A DNA stretch of 37,564 nucleotides from Opitutia bacterium. GTDB lineage: Bacteria > Verrucomicrobiota > Verrucomicrobiia > Opitutales > Opitutaceae. The notes under the pieces were generated by a model, which made no database searches, was not told where the DNA came from, and was given only the letters and a program-made list of their open reading frames with translations. Below are positions 1 to 7,484 of this stretch, in pieces; the stretch's first letter is position 1, and the number at the start of each line of letters is the position of its first letter. The stretch spans positions 1 through 37,564 of the forward strand of contig CANJCM010000046.1 of NCBI GenBank assembly GCA_947472765.1. Reading direction: 5' to 3'. The translations under genes were made by a program, and so were the position numbers.

Positions 1-147
1 GACCGCGGCCGTCGGCGGAAAAATCACGGCCCAGGCCGACAAACCGAACTGGTCCAGCGTCCGCCGCAGCCCCTGCTGAAATCCCGCCAGATTGCGCTGC
101 AGCGCGAGATCCAGCAGGCATTCATTCAGCGCGGAGGTGACGACCAT
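1..147 (-). CDS. N-terminal part of an unidentified protein (cut by left window edge)
   Basis: The minus-strand frame opens at an ATG at 147 and stays open for 49 codons to the window edge. An in-frame TAA lies four codons upstream (157-159), so this ATG is the earliest possible start. The visible peptide begins MVVTSALNECLL, followed by an amphipathic helix-like stretch and then a hydrophobic strand (SAWAVIFPP). The spacing of a helix before a strand loosely recalls the beginning of a LuxR-type autoinducer-binding or GAF-like sensory domain, but 49 residues are too few to assign a family. It points the same way as the M50 fusion gene upstream of it, separated by 344 bases of repeats, so it is probably not in the same tight operon. 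Confidence 0.55.
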   Translation of the reverse strand, partial: MVVTSALNECLLDLALQRNLAGFQQGLRRTLDQFGLSAWAVIFPPTAAV

Positions 148-267
148 GCCGGAGAATTAGCCGCGAGCGACCGGCGCGCAAAGCTGAAACCCGATTGCCT
201 GCGGCCCCCACACCCCGCGCTGCGGGCACCCCTCTCCAAGAGGGGATCTTTCCCGAGGCCCTTCTTG

Positions 268-400
268 AGCCGGAATGATGCAGTAGAACGAACCGGCGGG
301 TGTGGGCACCCGCCCTCCATGGCCGGCGCATCGTTCATGGATGCGTCAGGTTCCACTCTCCGAAAACAATCCCTGGAGGGACGGTGCCCCCACCGTCCGG
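268..400. repeat. Family C paired hairpin element (copy 1)
   Basis: Two hairpins face each other. The first (295-322) has stem GGCGGGTG/CACCCGCC followed by CTCCATGG; the second (371-400) starts CCTGGAGGG and has stem GACGGTG/CACCGTC. The CCATGGAGGG flank is shared with copies at 12976-13105 and 32368-32445, while the stem sequence differs with both arms changed together. The left end (268-282) is the reverse complement of the terminal motif TGCATCGTTCCGGCT seen in other elements, with one difference. Just before it, 231-250 is a separate short hairpin (CCCCTCT/AGAGGGG). With the next element this fills most of the gap 148-491; I see no gene in it. Confidence 0.75.
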
Positions 401-411
401 CGCGAAGAAAG

Positions 412-480
412 GGGGCGGCACGCCGCAAGCGGCGGCCCTACATTTATTGGTCAGCGCCCGCCGGCGAGCAGCGGCCCTAC
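412..480. repeat. Family B hairpin pair (copy 1), downstream of the M50 fusion gene
   Basis: Two GC-rich hairpins each end in GGCCCTAC: 412-441 (CGCCGC/GCGGCG arms) and 454-480. They lie directly beyond the stop codon of the leftward gene ending at 492 and could serve as its transcription end or RNA 3' stabiliser. The same GGCCCTAC end is found at 17442-17523 and 25020-25113. No T-run follows either hairpin on the minus strand, so a classical intrinsic terminator is not shown. Confidence 0.65.
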
Positions 481-491
481 AATCTACCGGC

Positions 492-2711
492 TCAGTGCTG
501 GACCGGCGTGGTCTTCAGGTTCAAGAGCGACACCCACCATCGCCAGGCCTTGTGGGCGAGGGTCGTGGCGTGCCCCTCGATCGTGACCCGAACGCGCAGG
601 CCTTCGATGACCTCGTGCGGCGGCTTATCAAAGACGGCGCTGGCGAAAAAGAACGGATGCTCGCCGCGATCCTTGCTGTTACGGTCGACCAGCTGGGAGG
701 GCACCGCCCCGCCAAAGAAGGCGAGCATGCCGACGTGGAACTCCGTGGGCTTCGCCGGCTGGGAGGAAACCGACTCGAGCTCCGTGTGAAATTTCTCCCC
801 GTTTGCCAGCCATCGGCCGGTGAGCGGCGAGCCCCGGCTGACCAACTGCGCCTCGTCCTCCGTCAGCGGAATCGTCAGCCGGAGCCGCGAGCTGTCGCCG
901 AGCCGCATGAAGGGCACCGAGGGTGAAACAAATGAGCCCGCGAGCCTCTGCACGTTCGGGGTCAGGACGTATCCACTCGCCTTGGCGCGCAGTTCGAGAC
1001 TCCGAAACCGAGCCAGCGCCCGCTCGTAGCCCGCTTCCGCCATCTCGAGTTCCTGGGCCAGCTTCGGGGGAGCCTCCGCCATCGTCCACCCCTTCTGGTA
1101 CCGAAGCGCACCAAAGCGCACCCGGGCCTGTTCGCGACTGGCCTCGGCGACCTTGAGTTCGGATTCGATTTCCGGATTGCGCAACGTGACCAGCAGATCG
1201 TTCGCCTTCACGGCCTGCCCGGTGGTGACGTGAACCTTCTCAATCACGCCGCCAATCTCCGAGGTGACGGCTTCAAAGGCGTCCGGTGTGACGATGGCCT
1301 GCTGCGTGACATGGTGATGGGTCGGCACGACAAAGCTCAACGCCACGAGGCCCGCGATGACCGCCGCGATCGTGCTCAGCCGGCGGGCCGCGGAGCCCGT
1401 CTTGACGATGTGCACCCCCGGATTCGACGAGTCCATGAACACCTTGATGAAAGGGAGAACCACAAACGAAGCTTCAACAAAATAACCGAGATACAGTCCC
1501 ACGTCGCTCAATCCAAAGGGAGCGAGGAGCCGCGCAAAAACCTGCGTGACGCCATAGATGATGAAAATCATGTAGGCGTAGGCGAAAAGTGCGTACACCA
1601 CGAACACCCGGCCGTTGGCCTCCTGATCAAACATCGTTTCCTGCTGGCGATTGCGGTAGCCGAGAAAAATCCGCTGCAGATGGTAGGAGCAAAACATGAT
1701 CGCCTTGGAACGGAGGTTCGGAATCTCGAGCAGGTCGCAGGCGACGTAGTAACCATCAAACCGCATCAGCGGGTTGATGTTGAAAATCACGGTATTCACG
1801 CTCGCCACCACCATGGCGTTGAAGGCAAGGCTGCGGCCGATGCCATCAGGAAGCACGAGCCAGAGATGGGCCGCGATGCAGGCGATGATCAGCTCGGTGA
1901 ACACTCCGGCGATGGTGACAAACAGCTTGTGGCGCTTGAGGCGCATCATCCACGCATCGGAAGCGTCCACGTAACCGCAGGGCGTAAACAGCATGAAGCA
2001 GACGCCCATCTCGTGCACCTCGCCGCCGAAGCGACGGCAGGTCATCGCATGCCCGAACTCGTGCAGCGTCTTGATGATGACGACTGAAATCCACAGCAGG
2101 ATCAGATTGCTCGCCGAGAAGAAATCGATTCGCCGCGTGGTGAACTCCGCGGCATTCGCCAGCAGCAAACCGGCGGTCCACACATACAAGGTGAGCACAC
2201 CCGCCACGAACCACTTGCTCCAAAAAAAGCGGACGGCGTGAACGAGTTTGCCCAGCCAGGCGCTCGGATCGAGCAGGGGGACCTTGATGAACAGGGCGCT
2301 CGAAACCACTTTGGCCCAGACCATCAGGAGCTGCGAAGAACGCGTCTGCCGCGCTCCTTCCACGAAGCGGCTCGCGCTCAGGTTCAAGAGGCCGCTCACC
2401 CCTAGCTGGCTGACGAAGTTCGCCAGCTCCGGGACGGAGCGGGTGTGATTGGGATAGCGCTGTTCAAACAGATCAGAGATCTGCCGCAAGGTGCGTTTCC
2501 CATCCAGCAGCGTGAGGATAAAAGCCTCTTCCGGTTGAAGTCGGAAGTAGGTCAGTGCGAGCGGGTCCTTAACGACATAGTATTCCTGATGCTTGAAGAA
2601 CTGCCGGCGGATGATGATGTCCGCTCGCAGCTTCGCCGGCGCCACCGCATCCAAATGGCGGGAGGGCGCAGCCGCCGCGGGCGGCGGGGTCGTCGGCGCT
2701 ACGGCTTCCAT
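492..2711 (-). CDS. PqqD-like / M50 site-2 metalloprotease / HlyD fusion membrane protein
   Basis: A 739-residue inner-membrane protein that probably takes part in export or processing of a peptide or protein. Domain order: a proline/alanine-rich start, a PqqD-like region at about 38-115 (PqqD domains are known in RiPP systems as peptide-recognition elements), then several membrane segments carrying the zinc motif HEFGH at 217-221 and NPLMRFDG at 313-320, which match the HExxH and NPxxxxDG signatures of M50 proteases. After a last membrane segment near 430-450 follows a barrel-sandwich/coiled-coil region of HlyD type (about 460-720). The architecture resembles proteins annotated as putative peptide zinc metalloproteases. 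Its first 13 bases overlap the end of the upstream TolC-family gene in another frame, implying one transcript and coupled translation. The proteolytic residues are intact, so I infer an active protease; the substrate is unknown. Confidence 0.88.
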   Translation of the reverse strand: MEAVAPTTPPPAAAAPSRHLDAVAPAKLRADIIIRRQFFKHQEYYVVKDPLALTYFRLQPEEAFILTLLDGKRTLRQISDLFEQRYPNHTRSVPELANFVSQLGVSGLLNLSASRFVEGARQTRSSQLLMVWAKVVSSALFIKVPLLDPSAWLGKLVHAVRFFWSKWFVAGVLTLYVWTAGLLLANAAEFTTRRIDFFSASNLILLWISVVIIKTLHEFGHAMTCRRFGGEVHEMGVCFMLFTPCGYVDASDAWMMRLKRHKLFVTIAGVFTELIIACIAAHLWLVLPDGIGRSLAFNAMVVASVNTVIFNINPLMRFDGYYVACDLLEIPNLRSKAIMFCSYHLQRIFLGYRNRQQETMFDQEANGRVFVVYALFAYAYMIFIIYGVTQVFARLLAPFGLSDVGLYLGYFVEASFVVLPFIKVFMDSSNPGVHIVKTGSAARRLSTIAAVIAGLVALSFVVPTHHHVTQQAIVTPDAFEAVTSEIGGVIEKVHVTTGQAVKANDLLVTLRNPEIESELKVAEASREQARVRFGALRYQKGWTMAEAPPKLAQELEMAEAGYERALARFRSLELRAKASGYVLTPNVQRLAGSFVSPSVPFMRLGDSSRLRLTIPLTEDEAQLVSRGSPLTGRWLANGEKFHTELESVSSQPAKPTEFHVGMLAFFGGAVPSQLVDRNSKDRGEHPFFFASAVFDKPPHEVIEGLRVRVTIEGHATTLAHKAWRWWVSLLNLKTTPVQH

Positions 2712-4111
2712 CGGGTGGTCAGGGGCACGGAATCGCCCAACTGGCCTCCGACGGAAAACTCGATGTCGGCGACCAGTGAATTATACGTGTAGACGGCTTC
2801 GGAGTACCGGGATTCCGCCCGACGACGGGTGACGCCCGCCTGCAAGACCTGCTCGAGGTTGGCCTGCCCCGCCTCGAACATCCGCCGCGCGTCGCGGGCG
2901 GCGCGAGTGGCGAGGCTCACGCTCTTGGCCTGAGACTCCATCGCCACTTTGGCCTGTTCAACTCCTTGGTAGAATTCGCGTAGTCGGGAGGTAATTTGAT
3001 GCTTCGTATCGATCAATTTGTCCTCCGCTGCCCTGCGTTCAGCTCGTAAGACCGCATCCTGGCCTCGACCCGCCCCACCCTCGAACAGGCTCCACTGTCC
3101 CGCCGTCCCGACGGTCCAGCCTTCAAGCCGATAGGAAGAATCATAGTAGGAACTGCGGGCGCCATAGTTGCCGAAAATTTCGACGCGCGGGACGTAGCGG
3201 CTCTTCTGGGAGCGCTCGTTGCGCTTCGCCGCTTCCACGGCGAGCGCCGCCCCTTCCAGATCCGGACGATTGGCGACCGCCCGGCTGATGGCCTCATCGA
3301 GCGGAAGCTTGAACTCACGGGGCTGGAATTCCCCCGAAAGTTGCAGCGCCTCCGCCTGATCCGAGATTTGCAGCAGCCGGCGAAAACCCTGTCGCGCCTG
3401 GCCCAAGGCCCGGCTGGCGTCCGCCATCTCCGCCCTCGCCCCCTGCAACTCCGCCTCGGCCCGCAGTAGTTCGAACTCCGGGATTTCGCCGACCGCCTGC
3501 TTGCGCGCCGTAATCGACACAATTTGCTCGAACTCCTCCACGCGGCGCGACTCGGAGTTGAGCATGCCGGTACGCATTTGCACTGCATCGAAGGTCTGCC
3601 GAACTTGGGACGCCGTGCGAAGCGCCGTAGCGTGAAGGTTCAGGTAGGCCTGTTTCGCGACCAACTGCTGGCGCTTGACTTGGTTCCACGTGCCGAAGCC
3701 GTCGAACACCAGTTGTCGGATCTCGATCCGCAAGTCATAGCTGCTGAGTGCGACCGCAGAATCCGCCGTAGGCGGACGCAGACGCTGGGAAGGGGCCTCG
3801 TCGACCAAACCCTGCTGCCGCTGGTTGGCCGAGCCGCTGACCGCGATCGAGGGCAGCATCCTCGCGCGAACCTGCAGCCGGATGCCTTCCTGACGCTCAA
3901 ATTCATGTTTCGCGGCGAGAAGCTCACCGTTCGCCTCCATGGCCCGATCCAGAGCCCGTTCCAGCGTCCAGGCGTTCTCGGCCGCTGTCGTGGGCTTGGC
4001 AGTCGTGCCGGAGCCCATGGTCGATTCGGCCCCAAATGCCTGCCAAGCCACTGCGAACGCGCCGACCGCTGACAGGCGGCGCAGGAAAAACGGGAGTTTC
4101 AGAGATATCAT
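2699..4111 (-). CDS. TolC-family outer-membrane efflux protein
   Basis: A 470-residue protein starting with a cleavable-looking signal sequence (MISLKLPFFLRRLSAVGAF, ending near AFGAES). The mature part consists of two similar long-helix halves with beta segments, as in TolC-type trimeric outer-membrane channels: LDRAMEANGELLAAKHEFER near the N-terminus and a second repeat beginning around LDEAISRAVANRPDLEGAAL. The length is normal for the family. The known role is a channel through the outer membrane and periplasm that docks onto HlyD-type adaptors; two or three such adaptors are encoded alongside. It is the first gene of the leftward operon and overlaps the M50 fusion gene by 13 bases. The partner inner-membrane pump is not visible here. 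Confidence 0.93.
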   Translation of the reverse strand: MISLKLPFFLRRLSAVGAFAVAWQAFGAESTMGSGTTAKPTTAAENAWTLERALDRAMEANGELLAAKHEFERQEGIRLQVRARMLPSIAVSGSANQRQQGLVDEAPSQRLRPPTADSAVALSSYDLRIEIRQLVFDGFGTWNQVKRQQLVAKQAYLNLHATALRTASQVRQTFDAVQMRTGMLNSESRRVEEFEQIVSITARKQAVGEIPEFELLRAEAELQGARAEMADASRALGQARQGFRRLLQISDQAEALQLSGEFQPREFKLPLDEAISRAVANRPDLEGAALAVEAAKRNERSQKSRYVPRVEIFGNYGARSSYYDSSYRLEGWTVGTAGQWSLFEGGAGRGQDAVLRAERRAAEDKLIDTKHQITSRLREFYQGVEQAKVAMESQAKSVSLATRAARDARRMFEAGQANLEQVLQAGVTRRRAESRYSEAVYTYNSLVADIEFSVGGQLGDSVPLTTRWKP

Positions 4112-4462
4112 GATTCCGGCAGAAAGTCGGCCCGCGGGCCCCCAGAGTTACTAGGGGAAGCAAGTTGGCATTCTGCTTCCGCGAAAAACCGGAACGTCAG
4201 CGCACCGGCGGCTCTTGGCAACGACTATCTGCCGACCACGGATGAGCCGTTAGAAGGCCGTGATTTTCCCTGTATATTGAGGTCTTGGCCGACGGCACTC
4301 CTACCGCAGTTCAGCCCCGGATTCTCGCGCTGGATTCCGAAAGCCGCTTCCCGTGAAGGCACGCGCGAGTTTTGGCGGCCGAATCACGCCGCTGCTGCAA
4401 CCGCGCCGGTACTAATTTTGTTTGCTATCGCGGATGCCGGGGTGAGTTTCTCCCAGTTCGAT
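4112..4462. promoter_or_regulatory. Divergent control region of the export locus
   Basis: This 351-base gap separates the leftward tolC-like/M50 pair from the rightward adaptor genes and must carry promoters for both directions. It is one of the few long gaps in the window without a hairpin repeat element. A frame opening at a TTG (4277) runs through it into the rightward gene, but its translation does not look like a conserved protein. I could not identify a leftward promoter with confidence. Confidence 0.5.
4250..4278 (+). promoter_or_regulatory. Candidate sigma70-type promoter for the rightward adaptor operon
   Basis: TTAGAA (4250-4255) and TATATT (4273-4278) are separated by exactly 17 bases. 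The -10 box matches the consensus at five of six positions; the -35 box is weak. The preferred start codon of the next gene lies at 4463, implying a leader of about 180 bases. The call rests on sequence pattern only. Confidence 0.35.
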
Positions 4463-6589
4463 ATGACGCCAGTGCAGTCCTCACCTGCGCCAACCCAGGT
4501 CCAACAGTTTTTCAACGGGATTACCGCCCGTTTGGCGCAGTTGGCCAAGGATCCGCCCGAATTGCTCGTGTACCTGCGGGCGCACGCCGAGTGCGTATCG
4601 AGCGCGCTCAATCCGACCGGCTTTTCGTACGAGATGCGGAACGGCCCGGGGCTCCAGCGAATGCTGCAGTCGAATATTGAGTCGCTGGGCTATAAGGATT
4701 CACCCGAGCAGGAAAATGCGTTCCAGCGCGCCATTCAGGCCGTCGCCGATCAGCGCAAACCGTTGCTGCTGCCACCGCACAGCAACGAGTCGACCGGCCT
4801 GCAGGGGCTTTCCGTCGAAGATTCACCCGCGCCCGAGCAGCTCCCGATTTTCAATCGCACGCCCTTCGAGCAGATGTTCATCCCCTTGCCGATGGGTGAC
4901 GTCAGCGCCGGCGTCCTGCATATTTGGTTTCAACCCGGTCCCCCCGGCGCCGCGCAGACGCGGGTTACCCTGCTCAAGCAGCTGTGCGGGGAAATTGATC
5001 AGTATTTCAAAACCCGCCGCTCCCGGGACGTTGCCCAGGAAGTCACGCGGCTGACGACTTACGCCAAGCTGCTCGAGGAACTGACGGGCGACATCGAACT
5101 CGATTCCGTGGGTTGGAATCTCGTGAATTTTGCGCGTGAGGCGGTGGCCTGTGAGCGCGTCTGTCTGTTTACCGCGAGCAACTACGACCGGGCCATGCGA
5201 CCGGACGCCTTGATGAGCCAGCTCGAGTACGAGTTCGTTCTGCAGGCGTGCAGCGGTCTCAAGAAGCCCCACCCGAAGAGCGAACAGGCGGTCGTACTGC
5301 AGCGCGTGGCCCAGACTCTGACACAGATGTCCCTGGAGAAGATGACGGCCCCGTCCGCGGACGGGAACGGAGTGCCTCCGGCGGCGAATACGGATAAGGC
5401 CCTGGTTGCGACGATCGATGCGAAGCGTCCGCGAATGCAGATTACGCTGATGATGCGCGATCCGGCAAAAACCGCGACGCGTCCGCCCGAGGTCAACGAC
5501 TACTTTCATCTCATGCCGATGAACTGGGCGACGGTGATTCCCCTCTTCGATCGGAACCAGCGCGTGTGTGGAATCCTGCTTTTCGAAGGGGTCAAGGTAG
5601 ACGACAAGCTGTCCACTTCAATGAAACCGATGCTGGAGCTGGCCGTCTCGGCGGGTCGCTCGCTCGGGACGGCCTTGTATTGCAACCAGCATCGGTCGAT
5701 GCGGATCGCCCGCCGCGTGATTACCTGGCGCGAGCAATACATCAACACGCCGGCCAAGCGGAAATGGCTGCGCTACGGAATACCGATTTTCGCCGTGATC
5801 GCGCTGATGGCGTTGCCGTTAAATTACCGGATCAAGGGCAACGCGAGCCTCCTCGCGACGACGCAGAACACGATGCCGGCGCTCGTGAATGCCAGTCTGC
5901 TCGAAGTTCCGGTGCACGAGGGCGAAGCCGTCAAGAAAGGGCAGATTTTGGCCCGCTTCGACACCCGCGACATTCGGCTGCAGCTTTCACAGGTGGAACA
6001 GGAGTACGAACGGTCGCTGCTGGAGAGCGACGCGGCCTTGAGTGCGGGCAACGAGAGCCAGATGCAGATTGCGCGGCTGAACGCCGCCAAAGCGGCGGCC
6101 CTGGCCGAGAAGTTGCGGGCGGACGAAGCGCGGGCGGTGGTCCGGGCTCCGTTCGACGGACTCGTTCTGGGTGCCCAAATGCTTTCGACTCGAATCGGCG
6201 ACATCCCCCGCATCGGGGAACCCGTGCTCCAAGTCATCGACCCATCGGCGTGGCAGGTAAAGGCGTCCCTCCGCGAAAGGGACCTGATCTTTTTGGGCGA
6301 TATTCTAAAGGAAAAGGGCGCCGTGCCTGCGACCCTCCGGCTTTCGTCCGATCCAGCCCGCTCCTACCAATTGAGTCTGAATCGACCGGACCAACTCGCT
6401 TATGGCCTAGATACTTCCGTAAACGAGTATCAATTCACCGTCATGGTGCCGCTCCACGAGGTTCTGACGGAAAAGACCTTTCTGAAGTCCGGATTCACGG
6501 GGCGCATCTCGTTCGACGCCGGGACGCGGTCGCTCGCTTATATCCTTTTCAAGGACTTCGTGGACTTTATCACGGTTCGCTTCCTTTAG
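4463..6589 (+). CDS. GAF-like sensory region fused to an HlyD-type membrane adaptor
   Basis: With the ATG at 4463 the protein has 708 residues; an upstream TTG at 4277 would add 62 residues of poor character, so I prefer the ATG. The first 430 residues are soluble and include a GAF-like region (around AREAVACERVCLF and VIPLFDRNQRVCGILLF). One membrane span follows at about 434-456, then a barrel-sandwich and coiled-coil adaptor part (VHEGEAVKKGQILARFDTRD ... RAVVRAPFDGLVLG) as in HlyD proteins. Known HlyD adaptors bridge an inner-membrane pump and a TolC channel. The long N-terminal half would lie in the cytoplasm, so the adaptor may sense a signal or bind a cytoplasmic partner. The next adaptor gene starts 22 bases downstream. 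Confidence 0.85.
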   Translation: MTPVQSSPAPTQVQQFFNGITARLAQLAKDPPELLVYLRAHAECVSSALNPTGFSYEMRNGPGLQRMLQSNIESLGYKDSPEQENAFQRAIQAVADQRKPLLLPPHSNESTGLQGLSVEDSPAPEQLPIFNRTPFEQMFIPLPMGDVSAGVLHIWFQPGPPGAAQTRVTLLKQLCGEIDQYFKTRRSRDVAQEVTRLTTYAKLLEELTGDIELDSVGWNLVNFAREAVACERVCLFTASNYDRAMRPDALMSQLEYEFVLQACSGLKKPHPKSEQAVVLQRVAQTLTQMSLEKMTAPSADGNGVPPAANTDKALVATIDAKRPRMQITLMMRDPAKTATRPPEVNDYFHLMPMNWATVIPLFDRNQRVCGILLFEGVKVDDKLSTSMKPMLELAVSAGRSLGTALYCNQHRSMRIARRVITWREQYINTPAKRKWLRYGIPIFAVIALMALPLNYRIKGNASLLATTQNTMPALVNASLLEVPVHEGEAVKKGQILARFDTRDIRLQLSQVEQEYERSLLESDAALSAGNESQMQIARLNAAKAAALAEKLRADEARAVVRAPFDGLVLGAQMLSTRIGDIPRIGEPVLQVIDPSAWQVKASLRERDLIFLGDILKEKGAVPATLRLSSDPARSYQLSLNRPDQLAYGLDTSVNEYQFTVMVPLHEVLTEKTFLKSGFTGRISFDAGTRSLAYILFKDFVDFITVRFL

Positions 6590-6611
6590 GCATATACCGC
6601 GCCTGCCGCCA

Positions 6612-7484
6612 ATGTTCTGCTCCCGCATCCGTTCCCACGCCTTCGCGTCCCTTCTTTTTCTGACGGGGAGTATCTCAGCGCAGGCAGGGGTCGCGATTCC
6701 CAACGACCCAGCGGCTGCCCTGCCAATGATTCCGTCGTCCGGAACCGCGCGAGGCTCATTTCGCTCGGTGCTGCGGCCGGCGATCGACGTGAGCCTGAGT
6801 GCGCGGGCAGCGGGAGTTGTTGATGCCTTGAACGTCCCGGAGGGCCAGGAGGTCGTGTCAGGACAGCCCATTATCAGTCTCGATTCGGATCAGGAAAAGG
6901 CGGAGGTCGCCCAGGCGGAAGCCGCGGTGCGTGGGTCGAAAGCGGAGATGGAACGGGTGGTGTCGGAGTTGGAGCGCATGCAGAGCCTCCGGGAGGACAA
7001 AATCTACAGCGAAAAGCAGTTCGTCGATGCGAAGTCCCAGGCCACGCAGGCGCGCAGCCGGTACGAGCAGAACGAAGCGGGGCTGCTGATGGCCCAGGCG
7101 CGGCTGGCCAACCGCACGATCAAGTCTCCGATCGCCGGAATCTTCCTCAAGACCAACAAGCTCGTCGGTGAAGCGGTGGAGCGGTATGAGACGGTCGCCC
7201 GGGTCGTAGACGTAACTAGTTTGGAAATGGTGGTCTTCTGCGACGCCCGATATTTTTCGCTGTTCAAACCCGGGCAGCACGTCGATGTAAGGGTGTTCAA
7301 ATCAACGGAAGACCAACCGATCGTTCCAGGCCTCGTCGTTCACAAAGACCCAATTATTGACCCGTCCAGCGGGACCTTCCGCGTGAAGGTTAAGGTTGAG
7401 CGCTCCGAGCATTCCGTGCCGGGTCTCGCCGCCCTGCTCATCGCCCCCGCCGCAGAACCGATTCGCTCCGCTCCGTCCCCATGA
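6612..7484 (+). CDS. Periplasmic HlyD/RND-type adaptor (membrane fusion protein)
   Basis: A 290-residue protein with an N-terminal signal sequence (FASLLFLTGSISAQA, cleavage likely near residues 25-28). It then shows the standard adaptor order: a first barrel-sandwich half (ALNVPEGQEVVSGQPIISLD, about 77-96), an alpha-helical hairpin rich in E, K and Q (about 97-165), the second barrel half (TIKSPIAGIFLKTNKLVGEAV), and a beta-barrel domain ending in PSSGTFRVKVKVE. It is shorter than many RND adaptors and lacks a long membrane-proximal domain. It probably links an inner-membrane component to the TolC-like channel. The last codon overlaps the start of the LEPR-XLL-type gene in an ATGA, which couples their translation. 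Confidence 0.9.
   Translation: MFCSRIRSHAFASLLFLTGSISAQAGVAIPNDPAAALPMIPSSGTARGSFRSVLRPAIDVSLSARAAGVVDALNVPEGQEVVSGQPIISLDSDQEKAEVAQAEAAVRGSKAEMERVVSELERMQSLREDKIYSEKQFVDAKSQATQARSRYEQNEAGLLMAQARLANRTIKSPIAGIFLKTNKLVGEAVERYETVARVVDVTSLEMVVFCDARYFSLFKPGQHVDVRVFKSTEDQPIVPGLVVHKDPIIDPSSGTFRVKVKVERSEHSVPGLAALLIAPAAEPIRSAPSP

Noticed and set aside
265-926. Overlapping plus-strand open frames at the left end
   Set aside because: They are translations of repeat families B and C running into the antisense of the M50 fusion gene; no protein-like motif is present.
4277-4462. TTG start adding 62 residues to the GAF-HlyD adaptor
   Set aside because: The extension covers the putative -10 box and the divergent promoter gap and has no recognisable N-terminal signal or domain.
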